Assembly: GCF_003086295.3 (NCBI RefSeq)
Contig: NC_092039.1
Coordinates: 94,818,561 to 94,882,560, forward strand
From: Arachis hypogaea
Lineage: Eukaryota; Streptophyta; Magnoliopsida; Fabales; Fabaceae
Direction: 5' to 3'
DNA: 64,000 nt
In this document: piece after piece, positions 45,035 to 56,257 of the stretch
How the letters are laid out: every line of letters starts with the position of its first letter
How positions within the stretch are numbered: position 1 is the stretch's first letter
Translations under genes and position numbers: made by a program
Notes under the pieces: generated by a model
Seen by the model: the letters and a program-made list of their open reading frames with translations, nothing else
The model's database searches: none
Told to the model about the DNA's origin: nothing

Positions 45035-46118
45035 AGGTGGATTCATTCCTTGTTCTTTATTTCTTTTTGTTTTCGGTTTTTAATGTTGTGTTTATCTATG
45101 TTTTGTGTCTTTACTTCATGATCATTAGTATGTAACCATGTCTTAAAGCTATGAATAAAATCCATTAATCCTTCACCTCTCTTAAAAGAAAAATGTTTTA
45201 ATTCAAAAGAACAAGAAGTACATGAATTTCGAATTGATCCTTGAATTTAGTTTAATTATATTGATGTGGTGACAATACTTTTGTTTTCTGAATGAATGCT
45301 TGAATAGTGCATATGTCTTTTGATCTTGTTGTTTATGGATGTTAAAATTGTTGGCTTTTGAAAGAATGATGAACAAAGAGAAATGTTATTGAGGATCTGA
45401 AAAATCATGAAATTGATTCTCGAAGCAAGAAAAAGCAGTGAATAAGAAGAAGCTTGCGAAAAAAATAGAAAGAAAAAGAAAAAGCAAGCAGAAAATGCCA
45501 ATAGCCCTTAAAACCAAAAGACAAGGGTAAAAAAGGGATCCAAGGCTTTGAGCATCAATGGATAGGAGGGCCCAAGGAAATAAAATCCAGGCCTAAGCGG
45601 CTAAATCAAGCTGTCCCTAACCATGTGCTTGTGTCATGAAGGTCCAAGTGAAAAGCTTGAGACTGAGTGGTTAAAGTCGTGATCCAAAGCAAAAGAGTGT
45701 GCTTAAGAGCTCTGGACACCTCTAACTGGGGACTTTAGCAAAGCTAAGTCACAATCTGAAAAGGTTCACCCAGTTATGTGTCTGTGGCATTTATGTATCC
45801 GGTGGTAATACTGGAAAACAAAGTGCTTAGGGCCACGGCCAAGACTCATAAGTAGCTGTGTTCAAGAATCAGCATGCTTAACTAGGAAAGTCAATAACAC
45901 TCTCCAAAATTCTAAGTTCCTAGAGAAGCCAATCATTCTAAACTTCAAGGGAAAAAGTGAGATGCCAAAACTGTTCAGAAGCAAAAAGCTACAAGTCCCG
46001 CTCATCTAATTAGAATTAATATTCATTGATATTTTGGAATTTATAGTATATTCTCTTCTTTTTATCCTAATTGATTTTCAGTTGCTTGGGGACAAGCAAC
46101 AATTTAAGTTTGGTGTTG
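45035..46118 (+). other. 3' untranslated region of the non-autonomous element
   Basis: There is no ORF of note. It ends with the hairpin and AAGTTTGGTGT unit directly before the 3' LTR. No purine-rich tract is present at the usual place, which is odd for a gypsy-type element. Confidence 0.6.
46081..46118 (+). promoter_or_regulatory. Pre-LTR hairpin with GNRA-type loop and AAGTTTGGTGT
   Basis: GTTGCTTGGGGACAAGCAAC (46081-46100) is a perfect 8-bp stem closed by a GGGA loop, which fits the GNRA tetraloop rule. AAGTTTGGTGT follows at 46106-46116 and the LTR TG starts at 46119. This is where the plus-strand primer must form, so the motif may replace a polypurine tract. Confidence 0.7.
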
Positions 46119-47887
46119 TGATGAGCGGATAATTTATACGCTTTTTGGCATTGTTTTTAGGTAGTTTTTAGTAAGTTTGAGCTACTTTTAGGGATGTTTT
46201 CATTAGTTTTTATGTTAAATTCACATTTCTGGACTTTACTATGAGTTTTTGTGTTTTTCTGTGATTTCAGGTAAATTCTGGCTGAAATCGAGGGACTTGA
46301 GCAAAACTCTGAAAAAGGCTGACAAAAGGACTGCTGATGCTGTTGGAATCTGACCTCCCTGCACTCGAAATGGATTTTCTGGAGCTACAGAACTCCAAAT
46401 GGCGCGCTCTCAATGGAGTTGGAAAGTAGACATCCAGAGCTTTCCATCCATATATAATAGTCCATACTTTATTCGGAAATTGACGACATAACTTGGCGTT
46501 GAACGCCAAGTACATGCTGCTGTCTGGAGTTAAACGCCAGAAAAACGTCATGATCCGGAGTTGAACGCCCAAAACACGTCATAACTTGGAGTTCAACTCC
46601 AAGAAAAGCCTCAGCTCGTGGATAGATCAAGCTCAGCCTAAACATACACCACGTGGGCCCCGAAAGTGGATTTATGCATCAATTACTTACTCATGTAAAC
46701 CCTAGGAGCTAGATTATTATAAATAGAACTTTCTACTATCATAATATCATCCTGGATTGTATTTTGAATCCTGTGATCACATTTTGGGGGCTGGCCATTC
46801 GGCCATGCCTGAACCTTTCACTTATGTATTTTCAATAGTGGAGTTTCTGCACACCATAGATTAAGGGTGTGGAGCTCTGCTGTACCTCAAGTTTCAATAC
46901 AATTATTATTACTTTCTATTCAATTCTCTTATTCTTATTCCAAGATATACGTTGCACAACAATTGATGAATGTGATGATCAGTGACACTCAACATCATTC
47001 TCACCTATGAACGCGCGTGATTGACAACCACTTCTGTTCTACTTTAGGCCGGGCGCATATCTCTTAGATTCCCCAACAGAATCTTCGTGGTATAAGCTAG
47101 ATAGATGGCGGCATTCATGGGGATCCGGAAAGTCTAACCTTGTCTGTGGTATTCCGAGTAGGATCCTGGGAATCCGGAAAGTCTAACCTTGTCTGTGGTA
47201 TTCCGAGTAGGATTCCGGTATTGAATGACTGTGACGAGCTTCAAACTCCTGAAGGCTGGGCGTGATGACAAACGCAAAAGAATCAATGGATTCTATTCCA
47301 ACCTGATTGAGAATCGACAGATGATTAGCCGTGCCGTGACAGAGCATTTGGACCATTTTCACTGAGAGGATGGGATGTAGCTATCAACCAAGGGTGATGC
47401 CTCCAGACGATTAGCCGTGCAGTGACAGCGCATAGGACTATTTTCCCGAGAGGATTAAAAGTAGCCATTAATGATGGTGATGCCCTACATACAGCTTGCC
47501 ATGGAAAGGAGTAAGAAGGATTGAAGAAAGAGTGAGTAGTGAAGTAGAGTTTCAAGAGGAGCACAGCACCTCCATACGCCTATCTGAAATTTCCACTATT
47601 GATTTACATAAGTATTTCTATCCCTTTTTATTTTCTATTTATTATTAATTATTCGAAAATCCATAAACCAATTTTAATCTGCCTAACTGAGATTTACAAG
47701 CTGACCATAGCTTGCTTCATACCAACAATCTCTGTGGGATCGACCTTTACTCACGTAAGGTTTATTACTTGGACGACCCAGTACACTTGCTGGTTAGTTG
47801 AACGGAGTTGTGAAAAGAAAGTGCTGAGTTAATGTTTTTGTGCACATACGAAAGAGCTAAAATTGTTGATCACAATTTCGTCTACCA
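46119..47887 (+). repeat. 3' LTR of the non-autonomous element
   Basis: It runs from TGATGAGCGG to CTACCA. Palindrome centres are at 46501, 46532, 46563 and 46594, and the TATA box at 46718. In this copy the first palindrome is perfect (CTTGGCGTTGAACGCCAAG), whereas the 5' LTR has one mismatch. It is flanked by ATTAT at 47888. Confidence 0.9.
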
Positions 47888-47892
47888 ATTAT

Positions 47893-48763
47893 ATAAGGTT
47901 ATGTAAAAACCTAGGTTAAATACCCCTATGATAGGGTTGAATGGAAATAATTGTTGTTACGAATGATATTAATGGATTAGTGTGAATGATTGATGGTTGG
48001 ATAATGAATGATTAATTATGTGATGTGGTATGAATTTGAGAAATGTGTTTTGATGAGTTATATATATGAATATGATTGAACTGGATATAAATTATGATTT
48101 TAGAGCTTGTAACGGCTATTGGTATGAAAACTGGGCCAGAGGCCATGTTTGGGTGAGATGCATCCTTTTGGTAAGTGATAGGCTTCAATAGAGGTATTGA
48201 AAATGGTTGAATTATTATGGTGAATGAATTATGATTGTTTTGAATGGAATTGATATGAATTGGAAATGATAATTGATTTGAAATTGGTGGATTGGGCCTT
48301 AGATGGCTAGGATATGATTGAGAGTTGTAAATTGAGCATAAAGGGTGTCTAAAGATTGTTTTATGTTGGGTTTAAAATTAAAGAAGCTAAGAAATGGTAA
48401 AATGAATATTATGCAAAAAATTGTGCAAATTATGATTTTAAACCAACTTTGACGGGTCATAACTTGGCGCTCGAAGTTCGGATTTGAGTAAAAGTTATCT
48501 TGAATTAAAATTAGTGATGAGAGCTTTAAACCATCCAAAAACAAATGAAAATTGATTTTTGTAGCAAAATTTATTGATGATAGAAAATGGGTGTGAAAAA
48601 TTAAACTACGTAGAGTTGCAGTGTTTTTAGGAGAGCTAAGTCTCGTGCGTACGCATCACTTTGAGCATTAAAGAGGACAGTAACAAGTTTTTCCCGTACG
48701 CGGCACCCATGCGTATGCATGAGGCCAAGGTTGCATGTATGCACCATGCGTGCGTGATGCAGG
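47893..48763. other. LTR debris continuing from 37287
   Basis: Non-coding sequence rich in ATGATTG-type phrases, like the antisense of a Tekay-type LTR. Near 48640-48760 is a cluster of GTGCGTACGCATCAC, CCGTACGCGGCAC and ATGCGTATGCAT units, another instance of the CG-rich palindrome class. Confidence 0.45.
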
Positions 48764-51700
48764 TCGTACCAAGTAATAATCTCACGATGAGTGAGTGTCG
48801 ATCCCATGAGGATTAACGGATTAAACAAGCAATGGTCAATCAATTAATCTAATCAGACAATCTAAATTAGGTTTTTGAAAAGTTTAAACATAAACAGTAA
48901 TGTAACTAGAACAAACAGTGAGTATTGCAAGATAATATGATTAAAGAAGTTAAAGTATTAGAGATGTTGAAACGTCCGGATCAATAATATTCACTTTCCA
49001 CCTTGATTATGCAAAGATACATCCATTGCAAATCATTAATAATTAAATCCCAATCCCTTGATAATTTAATTTTTCTTTAACCTAATTAATCGCTAATTCA
49101 TTAGTCAATTACTTAAGAAAAGAGCTAAGCAGGTTCACTGATTCATAAGCCACACAATTCTTAAGAATCTCCCCTAGTTGATTCAATGTCACTTATCAAG
49201 TCTAGTTTTAAAACGTAAGAGTTGTGAGAATTGGTTGTCAAGCTTAACCAATTAATCAAATTTTTCAAGAAGTTAAAAGAATTCATGCCAGAGAAGAATT
49301 GTTTCCCAACACATTCAAACCCTTTTTGATGAAGAACGAAAATCTTTTCTTAAGAGAATATCAATGCATAAATCAAAGTAGGAAAAGCTAGTGTATTGAT
49401 CCATGGAATTAACAAAGCTCCTAACTTTAACCAAGGAGAATTAGTGGCTCATGTTCTTCAGAGAAATCCTAAATTTATCAGAGGTAAAAAGTGCCGAAGA
49501 AGAGAAGAAGCTTCAAACGTCTGACTTTTCCCCTAAAATACTAACCCTAATAAAATTCAAATTCAAAGTAAAAGAGAATCAAATTCAAAATAAAATCAAA
49601 TTTGAGTCAATCATGGTCCTTGAGGGTTGAGAGACTCCATCATAGAAGGTCTGTATTCGGAGCCACTGGGAAAAGGCATGGTATGGGCATTTTCTAAGCA
49701 TCTCCTTGTATCTTTCCTAAACTTTATAGAGTGATTCACCCCCTTTTGGGAAAAGGAATTTATGCTATTCCATAGTCGAGCCAGCTTCAAGGGTGGAAAG
49801 TATTTAGTTAAGAATTCATTAACTTAATCCTCCCATGATGTATTGCTACCCAAAGGTTGAGATTGGAGCCACTGCTTGACTCGCTCTCTCAGAGAGAATG
49901 GAAATAGCCTTAGTCAGAAGGCTTCGGGGCTAACTCCATTACTCTTTACCGTGTCACATAGCTGCAAAAAACTCGCTATGTGCACATTAGGATCCTCTTG
50001 CAGGCCACCACTAAATTGGTCTTGCTGCACCAATTGATTTAGTAAGGGCTTTAGTTCAAAATTATTTGTTTGGACCGTAGGTCTCACTATGCTACTTCCG
50101 CATCTATTAGTGATGGGTGTGGTGTAATCACAAAGTGTCTTTCTCACATTGTTATTCTCCTCTGCCATTTTTTCTGCCTCTTCTCTCCTAGCCCTTGATT
50201 TCTACTTTAATTTTGCAAGCATATTCTCTATTTCAGGATTGAAGAGTATGCAATCTTCTTTCCCTTACATGCACAAAAATAAAAAAATACAATGCACCAT
50301 GTGGAATAAAGTAGAAGAATAAAAGAGTAAAGAAGAATAAATAGAATAATAGAAATAAAATAAAAAAGATCTAATTTAGCGATTTAACCAGATGTATATT
50401 TATCAATCTCAGTTTATCTCATTGACAACATCGCCAAAAATTTCATACAATCGAATATTGGCAAGTGCACCAAATTGCTCTAAGTAATACCCAGTGAGTG
50501 GATATCATTTCCACGAGGATTAAAGGATTGAATCAAGCAACTTCTAATTGAATCTTCTAATTAGATCAATCGAACCTTTTCAAGAGGAAGATTGTGAATC
50601 TTGAAATAATAAAGAACGGTAAAGGAGATTGTTTGGTATGAATGAATGAATGCTTATGAAGTTTAAGATAGAAAACAGTAAACGAAGAATGTTAAAGGCT
50701 TCAAAGATGTTTAACTTCCAAAAAAGAAAACCCTCATGTTTCTTCACTTTGATTCAAGAAAAAATATTTTCACAACAAATCATATGTAATCAAATTTTAA
50801 TTCCTTGGCAATTTAATTTCTCTTAACTTATTTAATCACCAATTTCTTGGTTAACTAATTAAGAAAAGAGGTTAAGCACGATTCAGATTTAACACCGCAC
50901 AACTTTTCAAAATACTATTCCTAGTCAAGTTGAAAATTATGAGAAAGAGTTTCAAGCTAATTTCAATATGAAATTTCCCAAAGTAATAACAGAATCCAAG
51001 ATAGAGTTAGAATATTTTTTAATACTTCTAACCATTAAAGATTAAAAATGAGACTCAATCTTGAAAAAGTATAAATGTATAAATCAGAATGAAAGAAACA
51101 ATTTGATTAATAATCCATTAAAAAGTCAAATAGAGCTCCTGCTAACCTTTAATAGAGGAGGTTTAGTTACTCATAATAAAGAAGAAAACAAACTAAAACT
51201 AATGAGATATTGGATCAATTCCTTTCTGGAAGAAAACAAACAAAACTAAATCTTACCTTTCTGGAAGAATTTAATGATAACTAATCATTCAAATCTTGAA
51301 CCTTTTAGTTGAATTTAGAGCTTCTTGGGAGAAGATAATGGTCTTAGCACTGAGCTTGAGTGGTTAGCGCCTAACTTAAGTGCAATTTTTAGCCACTGAA
51401 AGTGAAAAATCACTTAAAGTCGAGCTCCGGGAGTTGACGTTGGGCGCCCAGTATGTTGGATCACGTGGAAGCTGGGCGCTAACTTTGGGAGTTGGGCACC
51501 AGCTTTGGGAATTGGGTGCCAAGGTCATTTTGGACCCCTGGAGGTGCAAATTGAAGCATGGGCACTGGGCTTCATGGTTGGATGCTGGGCTTGGATGCTT
51601 GAAGCTGGGCACCACCCTTGGATGTTGAGTTTGGCCTTCTAGGAAGTTGGGCACCCAAGTTGGGCTTCAGATCCTTGAAGCCTAGCACGAGCTACTCTTC

Positions 51701-51960
51701 CTCTTTTGGGAGTTCACTTTGTGTTTCTTTATTTATTTCTTTTATCCTGATTAATTTAAAATAAATCCTAAAAATACAATAATCCTAAAACAACAGCAAA
51801 CATGTGATTAGATATGAAAACTTCATCAAAACATAAGAACTTTGATTTAAACCTAAAAAAATTATTCAAAAAGATATATAAAAATTACTAAATATGCCAA
51901 GGCATCAAAAACACTTCGATAGAGTTCTATACTAGGGCTAAGAAGTAATTACACACTATA
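48764..51960 (-). mobile_element. Decayed Athila-like element, minus strand (ends approximate)
   Basis: Two diverged LTR-like stretches (about 48764-49600 and 50440-51960) share ordered blocks such as AATTTAATTTYTCTTAAC, TTAAGAAAAGAG and AAGCAATTGAT-type phrases. Between them lies a broken gag. A degraded primer site (TTTTTGGCGATGTTGTC on the minus strand, near 50410-50425) sits at the expected place. The internal region is under 1 kb, so most of the element is deleted. The right LTR contains several TGGGCGCC/TTGGGCACCCAA units near 51440-51660. Confidence 0.55.
49630..50168 (-). pseudogene. Broken Athila-like Gag
   Basis: On the minus strand the frame starts MAEENNNVRKTLCDYTTP, continues TNNFELKPLLNQLVQQDQF and HIASFLQLCDTVKSNGVSP, then hits a stop at 49914. 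The same frame resumes with LRERVKQWLQSQP, KGGESLYKVWERYKEMLRKCP and FSQWLRIQTFYDGVS, with further stops. These are the same Gag segments as in the ORF at 40584 (FELKPQLVSLMQQ, ESLYEAWERYK). At least three stops make it non-functional. Confidence 0.8.
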
Positions 51961-52208
51961 GGGTTGGCAATCCCACTTCTTTGCATCTTCATCCCTGTCA
52001 TATTTACATAACTTTTAATATAAAACTATTCACTAGCAAAAGGAAGAGAACAAAACATAACATTAGCAGGAGATACAAAGTGACTTATTGGAGAGACTAG
52101 AGAGAGTCTGGTGAGAGACACTGAGAGGATTGAAGAAGGAGGAGGCGACGTCATAAGGAGCAAGCTGGGAGACGAATTTTTGTTAAATTAAAAAACTAAA
52201 TTCCACAA
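51960..52208. other. Short spacer, no gene seen
   Basis: GA-rich stretches near 52080-52150 and AT-rich sequence, with nothing recognisable. Confidence 0.4.
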
Positions 52209-52216
52209 TTATATGC

Positions 52217-52644
52217 AAGATTGTGAGAACTGAATCGGTTAGTGAACCGATGAAGTGACTGGTTCAATAGTTTAATGGTTCAATCGAGGTCGAATCGTAA
52301 TTAAATCGATTTAATTAAATATAAAATAAATATATTAAAAATTCAATATAAAATTTTAATATTTAAATTTAATTTCTAGTTTAATAAAATTCAAAATTCT
52401 ACAATTTCATCTAATAATTTGTCTATAATTTATCATTAAAAAATTACAAACAAGTTCAAAATTTATGATTAAAGAAAACGAAGGTAGCAATAAGGCATCA
52501 ATTATTAACAAATCAATAAGAACAGCTATGTAGCGCTTATTAGGCAACAAAAACAATCAGCAAGAATGCAAATCAAAGCACAATAACAATGAAACTAAAA
52601 AATTAGCCGAAGCTTAGTCCTTTCGTTTAAGTTTCTCGATCTTC

Positions 52645-52676
<32 letters not shown>

Positions 52677-53570
52677 ACACATTAGCAATAGGACTTCTAA
52701 TATTGATCAAACAATATTAGTTCCAAATATAACAACAGAGATAATTAATCATCTATGATAGGCAACCGGTAGGTAATACCTGTAAAACAAGTTTTACACT
52801 CTTTTAAGTACAAATTTTTTTCTATGATTTGTAAAAAGCTTCCATTTCTAGTGGACATACCAATTTTCTAAGACCAAATTCTGCAGCCCACCTCAATTTG
52901 AATAGGATGTAAAGAAATTATTGTAGTCTCCAATTTGAATAGGAAGAAGCAATTCCACACCATAGTAATAAACTAAGAACATAACAAAATTGAACAACTA
53001 AATAAAACTAAACAAAAAAAAAATAAAGAAGCAATCATCAACAAAATGTGTTTTCAAAACTCAAAATAAAAAAACAAGAGTCATGTATCTAACAGAAGTG
53101 AGCAAGGCTGGATGGAGAAATAAGGGTGGGGGCGACCAAGGCTAAGCTTAGTAGAGTGACAAATCGTGGCTGGAAGCAGCACAGCTAAAGGCGAGACTGG
53201 AGGAGACACAGCAAAGGGGGAAATTGGGATTGGATCTTCTCAACTTTTTCTCACTTGCGAGGTTAAAGTTTGATCTCTCGCCATACATTTATTAGTGGAA
53301 CCAAAAGAAAACATGAGAGAGAAAATATTGAAGGATTAGATATCGCACTTTATTCTCTCAATTATAAAAATTTGAGAGGGTCCATTCTTGAAGAAATCGG
53401 GCTTCAAGAGGGCAATGACAGAGCAACGGGGAACGACATTGGCTAAAGAAGAGAGAGATGCCACCAAATGGAGCAGAAGTAGACAACGACGATGACACCC
53501 TCGAGTGGATGAGAGGAGTTCAACGATGGAGAATGTGGCTGCTAGGCTGCTATTAGGGTTGGGTTTGAAT

Positions 53571-53633
<63 letters not shown>

Positions 53634-53886
53634 TATAGGCGTCATTTTGATAGGTTTTGTCTTTTTTCTTTGGGATAAAACGGCACCGTTTTGAAGGGTG
53701 GGATAGCAAACTAGAAGTTTAAAAACTAGACCAGTTCTATCGGTTTACCAGTTAACCATTCATTCGTCCAATTTTTTTATTGGTCTTTTACAAGGTGGTT
53801 TTGAGAGTCAACTGGACTGGCCAGAGGACCAGTTCTTGGTTAACCTGATTGAATCGGTCAGTTCAGTCCAGTTTTTAGAACATTAG
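52217..53886. mobile_element. Small hAT-like element (1.67 kb)
   Basis: The left end (AAGATTGTGAGAACTGAATC) and the inverted right end (CTAATGTTCTAAAAACTG) resemble the ends of the 7887-14422 element. Both ends lead into clusters of GAACCGGTT-type motifs. TTATATGC flanks both sides (52209-52216 and 53887-53894); the shared run is 9 bases, so the end position has one-base play. No transposase is visible. It contains a GC-richer stretch near 53090-53560 and a GA repeat. Confidence 0.7.
53572..53627. repeat. (GA)n microsatellite, about 55 bp
   Basis: An uninterrupted alternating GA run inside the small hAT-like element, ending in a short G run. Confidence 0.95.
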
Positions 53887-53894
53887 TTATATGC

Positions 53895-54203
53895 ATATGT
53901 AGATTTAATGCATTTTTTTGTGTGGTTAGTACAAATCTAAGGGTTAGATTCCCTTAGATTTGTGATCTTTAATTTTTTTTTTCTTTAACATGTTTTTTTT
54001 TAATTTAAAAATTTTTAAACATATAAATTTGACTCTCATATTTGTATTTTAAAATTAAAAAATTTAATTGTGCAAATCAGAGCATTCAATTTGTGAACTT
54101 AAAAAATCTGCCTTTCAGATTTCTCTACAAATTTTATTATTCTTCAAATCTGAAAATCTAATTTGTTATTTAAAATTAAGAAAAATAAAATCTATATCAA
54201 AGA
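53895..54203. other. AT-rich spacer, no gene seen
   Basis: Low-complexity sequence. Near 53940-53965 is a short inverted pair around AAATCTAAGGG / CCCTTAGATTT (an 11-bp stem). Confidence 0.5.
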
Positions 54204-54586
54204 TGTTACGGACTCAGATTCCGGCCTTAGCGGCCTAATAACGAATTCGGCCTTCAAGCCCAATTCGTCCCCCTCAACCCAAGAATCCGGAACCTTTTGG
54301 ATAGCCACAAATCCTTAACTGGTATTTAAATTCAAATACGAATCGTATCTTTTCCAGTTTAAAAGATCAGAGAAAGGAAAAAGCACTTATATAAGGGGAG
54401 TTTAAGACTCCCCTAAGTATGAAATAGATGAAATCCTAAAATCCTACCTTTTAAAATGATTCTCACTTGAGCATCGGAATGCCTTTATAGGTCACTCTGC
54501 CTTTTTTACTCCACCGGAACTGGACATCATGAAGCTTGTCACCTTATTGGATTGTTGATCCCATTGTTCAAGGTAACTCGTGAATA
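54204..54586 (+). repeat. 5' LTR of a Tat-lineage Ty3-gypsy element (383 bp)
   Basis: It begins TGTTACGGACTC and ends just before TTGGTGCCGTCTGTGGGGA (54587-54605), a primer site of the type used by Tat-lineage elements. It contains TTATATAAGGGG near 54388 as a likely TATA box. No 3' LTR is found. Confidence 0.65.
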
Positions 54587-54627
54587 TTGGTGCCGTCTGT
54601 GGGGATCCACGACAAAAGAGCTTCATG

Positions 54628-55990
54628 CGATGGATAACCAGCACTCCCTCACAGAGAATGGGAAGTACAACCCCCTAAGAACCACCAGGCACTTACAGGG
54701 TTAGGATTTCGAGCGTGGTCCACACGGCAGTGACACCCAATCATCAACCATAGTACAGTCGGAACTCACACCCTGAGTCATTCTCACGCCCTTTCGACAA
54801 AACGGGATTCAATAGCCCCCAAAAGATCCAAGAATTGCGACACCGGCTGCAAAAATTAGAAAGAGAATAAGATTCCATAAATCACTACCATCCAGCACCT
54901 AGCTCCGAGGCACACTCGAGGATGCAACCCCAAGAGAGGCATCGTTCCCAATCTCCAGAGCGACAAAACAGAGGATGCCAAGGTAGGGATGATCAGTGCA
55001 TGCCTATCGAGATGAAACAAGATCCCAAACCAAGCGCGACCTCATCAAAGGGGAAACAGTCAGCCTCCCGTACGGAAGATAAGGCGGTGCAGAGGACCCG
55101 TTATTCTAGGAGCAACCCTTTTTTATGAAAGACTCTTCTGGGTTTGTGTTCCTAAACCCTTCGACAAGTTGACAGACATGTGCCTTGACAGTATCAAAGA
55201 CCTCTAAGAGCATCTGGCTAATTTCGAGGCATGAATGAACCTGGAAGTGGTTCCCGACGTAGTGTGATGTCGTGCATTCCTAGTAACCCTTGCAAGACTA
55301 GCAATCAAGTGGTATAACTCGCTCCCTCAAGGGTCCATCAGGTTCTTCTCAGATATCTCCCATAATATTTTGGCCCAATTCACCACTTGGATCACCAAAG
55401 CAAAGCATTCCATAAGTTTCCTAGGGGTGACTCAGCAAGACAGCGAGCTGACACAAAAATACCTAGACCGATTCAACGATGAATGCTTAGAAATTGAAGG
55501 CCTCATAGACTCAGTTGCAAGCCTCTGCTTGACCAACGGATTGACAAACAAGGACTTCCAAAAGCACCTTACCACGAAGCTTGTTTGGACCGTGCATGAA
55601 ATCCAAACTGTAGCTAGAGAATATATTAACGACGAAGAGGTAAGTCAAGTAGTGGTAACAAATAAGGGAAGCACAACCAACCTGCCGAATCATCAAAATG
55701 GCCTACCCCATGCTGCCAGGGAAGGAGCCAAGGAATAAGCAAACAAGCCCTCTGAACCCCAAGAATTGGAAAGTTCACGAACTACACGCCTTTCGCCTCC
55801 CTGATTGCAGAATTCTATCAACAGATGGCGGATAGAGGCATAATTCCAATAGCTCGATAACTAAACAAATGAACTGGGAAAAAAATCCTGTACTACAATT
55901 ACCATCATGCATACAGACACAAAACACAAGATTGCACGGACCTAAAAGATGCCCCCGAGTAGGCCATCAGGGACGAAAAACTCCCCGAGT
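54628..55990 (+). pseudogene. Broken Gag of the Tat-lineage element
   Basis: The Gag core is readable at 55370-55738: ITKAKHSISFLGVTQQDSE, QKYLDRFNDECLEIEGLID, LTNGLTNKDFQKHLTTKL and VAREYINDEE. This order is typical of Tat/Ogre-lineage Gag. Upstream (from an ATG near 54628) and downstream frames are interrupted by stops. Around 55890-55950 the degraded knuckle-like phrase YNYHHAYRHKTQDCTDLKD is the usual next segment. No protease or reverse transcriptase follows. The element was cut and joined to an Athila-like fragment. Confidence 0.7.
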
Positions 55991-56089
55991 TTGAGAAAAT
56001 TATCCGCGAGCCAAGGAAGTCTGCCCACAAAATGCCACCTGAGGTGGAAGAAGGACGGAATCCCAAAATCGTTAGAACAATCCCAAGAG

Positions 56090-56165
56090 ATGAAACAGGA
56101 TGAGCAACTCTTTGCCATCCAGGAAGTGCCATGATTTGCAGACATTGCAAACTACAAGGCAGACC
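56090..56165 (+). pseudogene. Athila-like Pol fragment fused after the Tat Gag
   Basis: The reading DEQLFAIQEVP, stop, FADIANYKA matches DEQLFAIQEAPWFVDIANFKA in the autonomous element's Pol (63585-63650), between RNase H and integrase. The tryptophan codon has become TGA. This is 55-60 bp of clear similarity inside a sequence that upstream looks like Tat Gag. Confidence 0.6.
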
Positions 56166-56257
56166 CTGACCCTACCAAAAGAAAAATCTAAATCCTCTCA
56201 AAAGAAGGAACTCAAGATCCTTGCGGCCACCATCTCTAAATCTCGGACATCACCCAT

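Larger units (their letters stand above)
37288..47887 (+). mobile_element. Complete non-autonomous Athila-like (Feral-like) retrotransposon
   Basis: A 10.6-kb element has two LTRs (37288-39054 and 46119-47887), both beginning TGATGAG, and a perfect target duplication ATTAT (37283-37287, 47888-47892). Internal order is primer site, 1.5-kb T-rich leader, intact gag-protease ORF, palindrome array, internal TATA box, intact second ORF, 3' untranslated region with a hairpin. No reverse transcriptase, RNase H or integrase is present. By eye the LTRs differ at about 40 positions in 1767 (roughly 2%), so insertion is fairly recent. The autonomous-looking element at 57794 shares its LTR start, primer site and palindrome arrangement. 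I recall a FIDEL/Feral partner pair in peanut and this fits, but the name is unverified. Confidence 0.85.

Noticed and set aside
51376..51654. Open frames on both strands near 51.4-51.65 kb
   Set aside because: They come from repeated TGGGCGCC/TTGGGCACC units in a decayed LTR, and the peptide is not protein-like.
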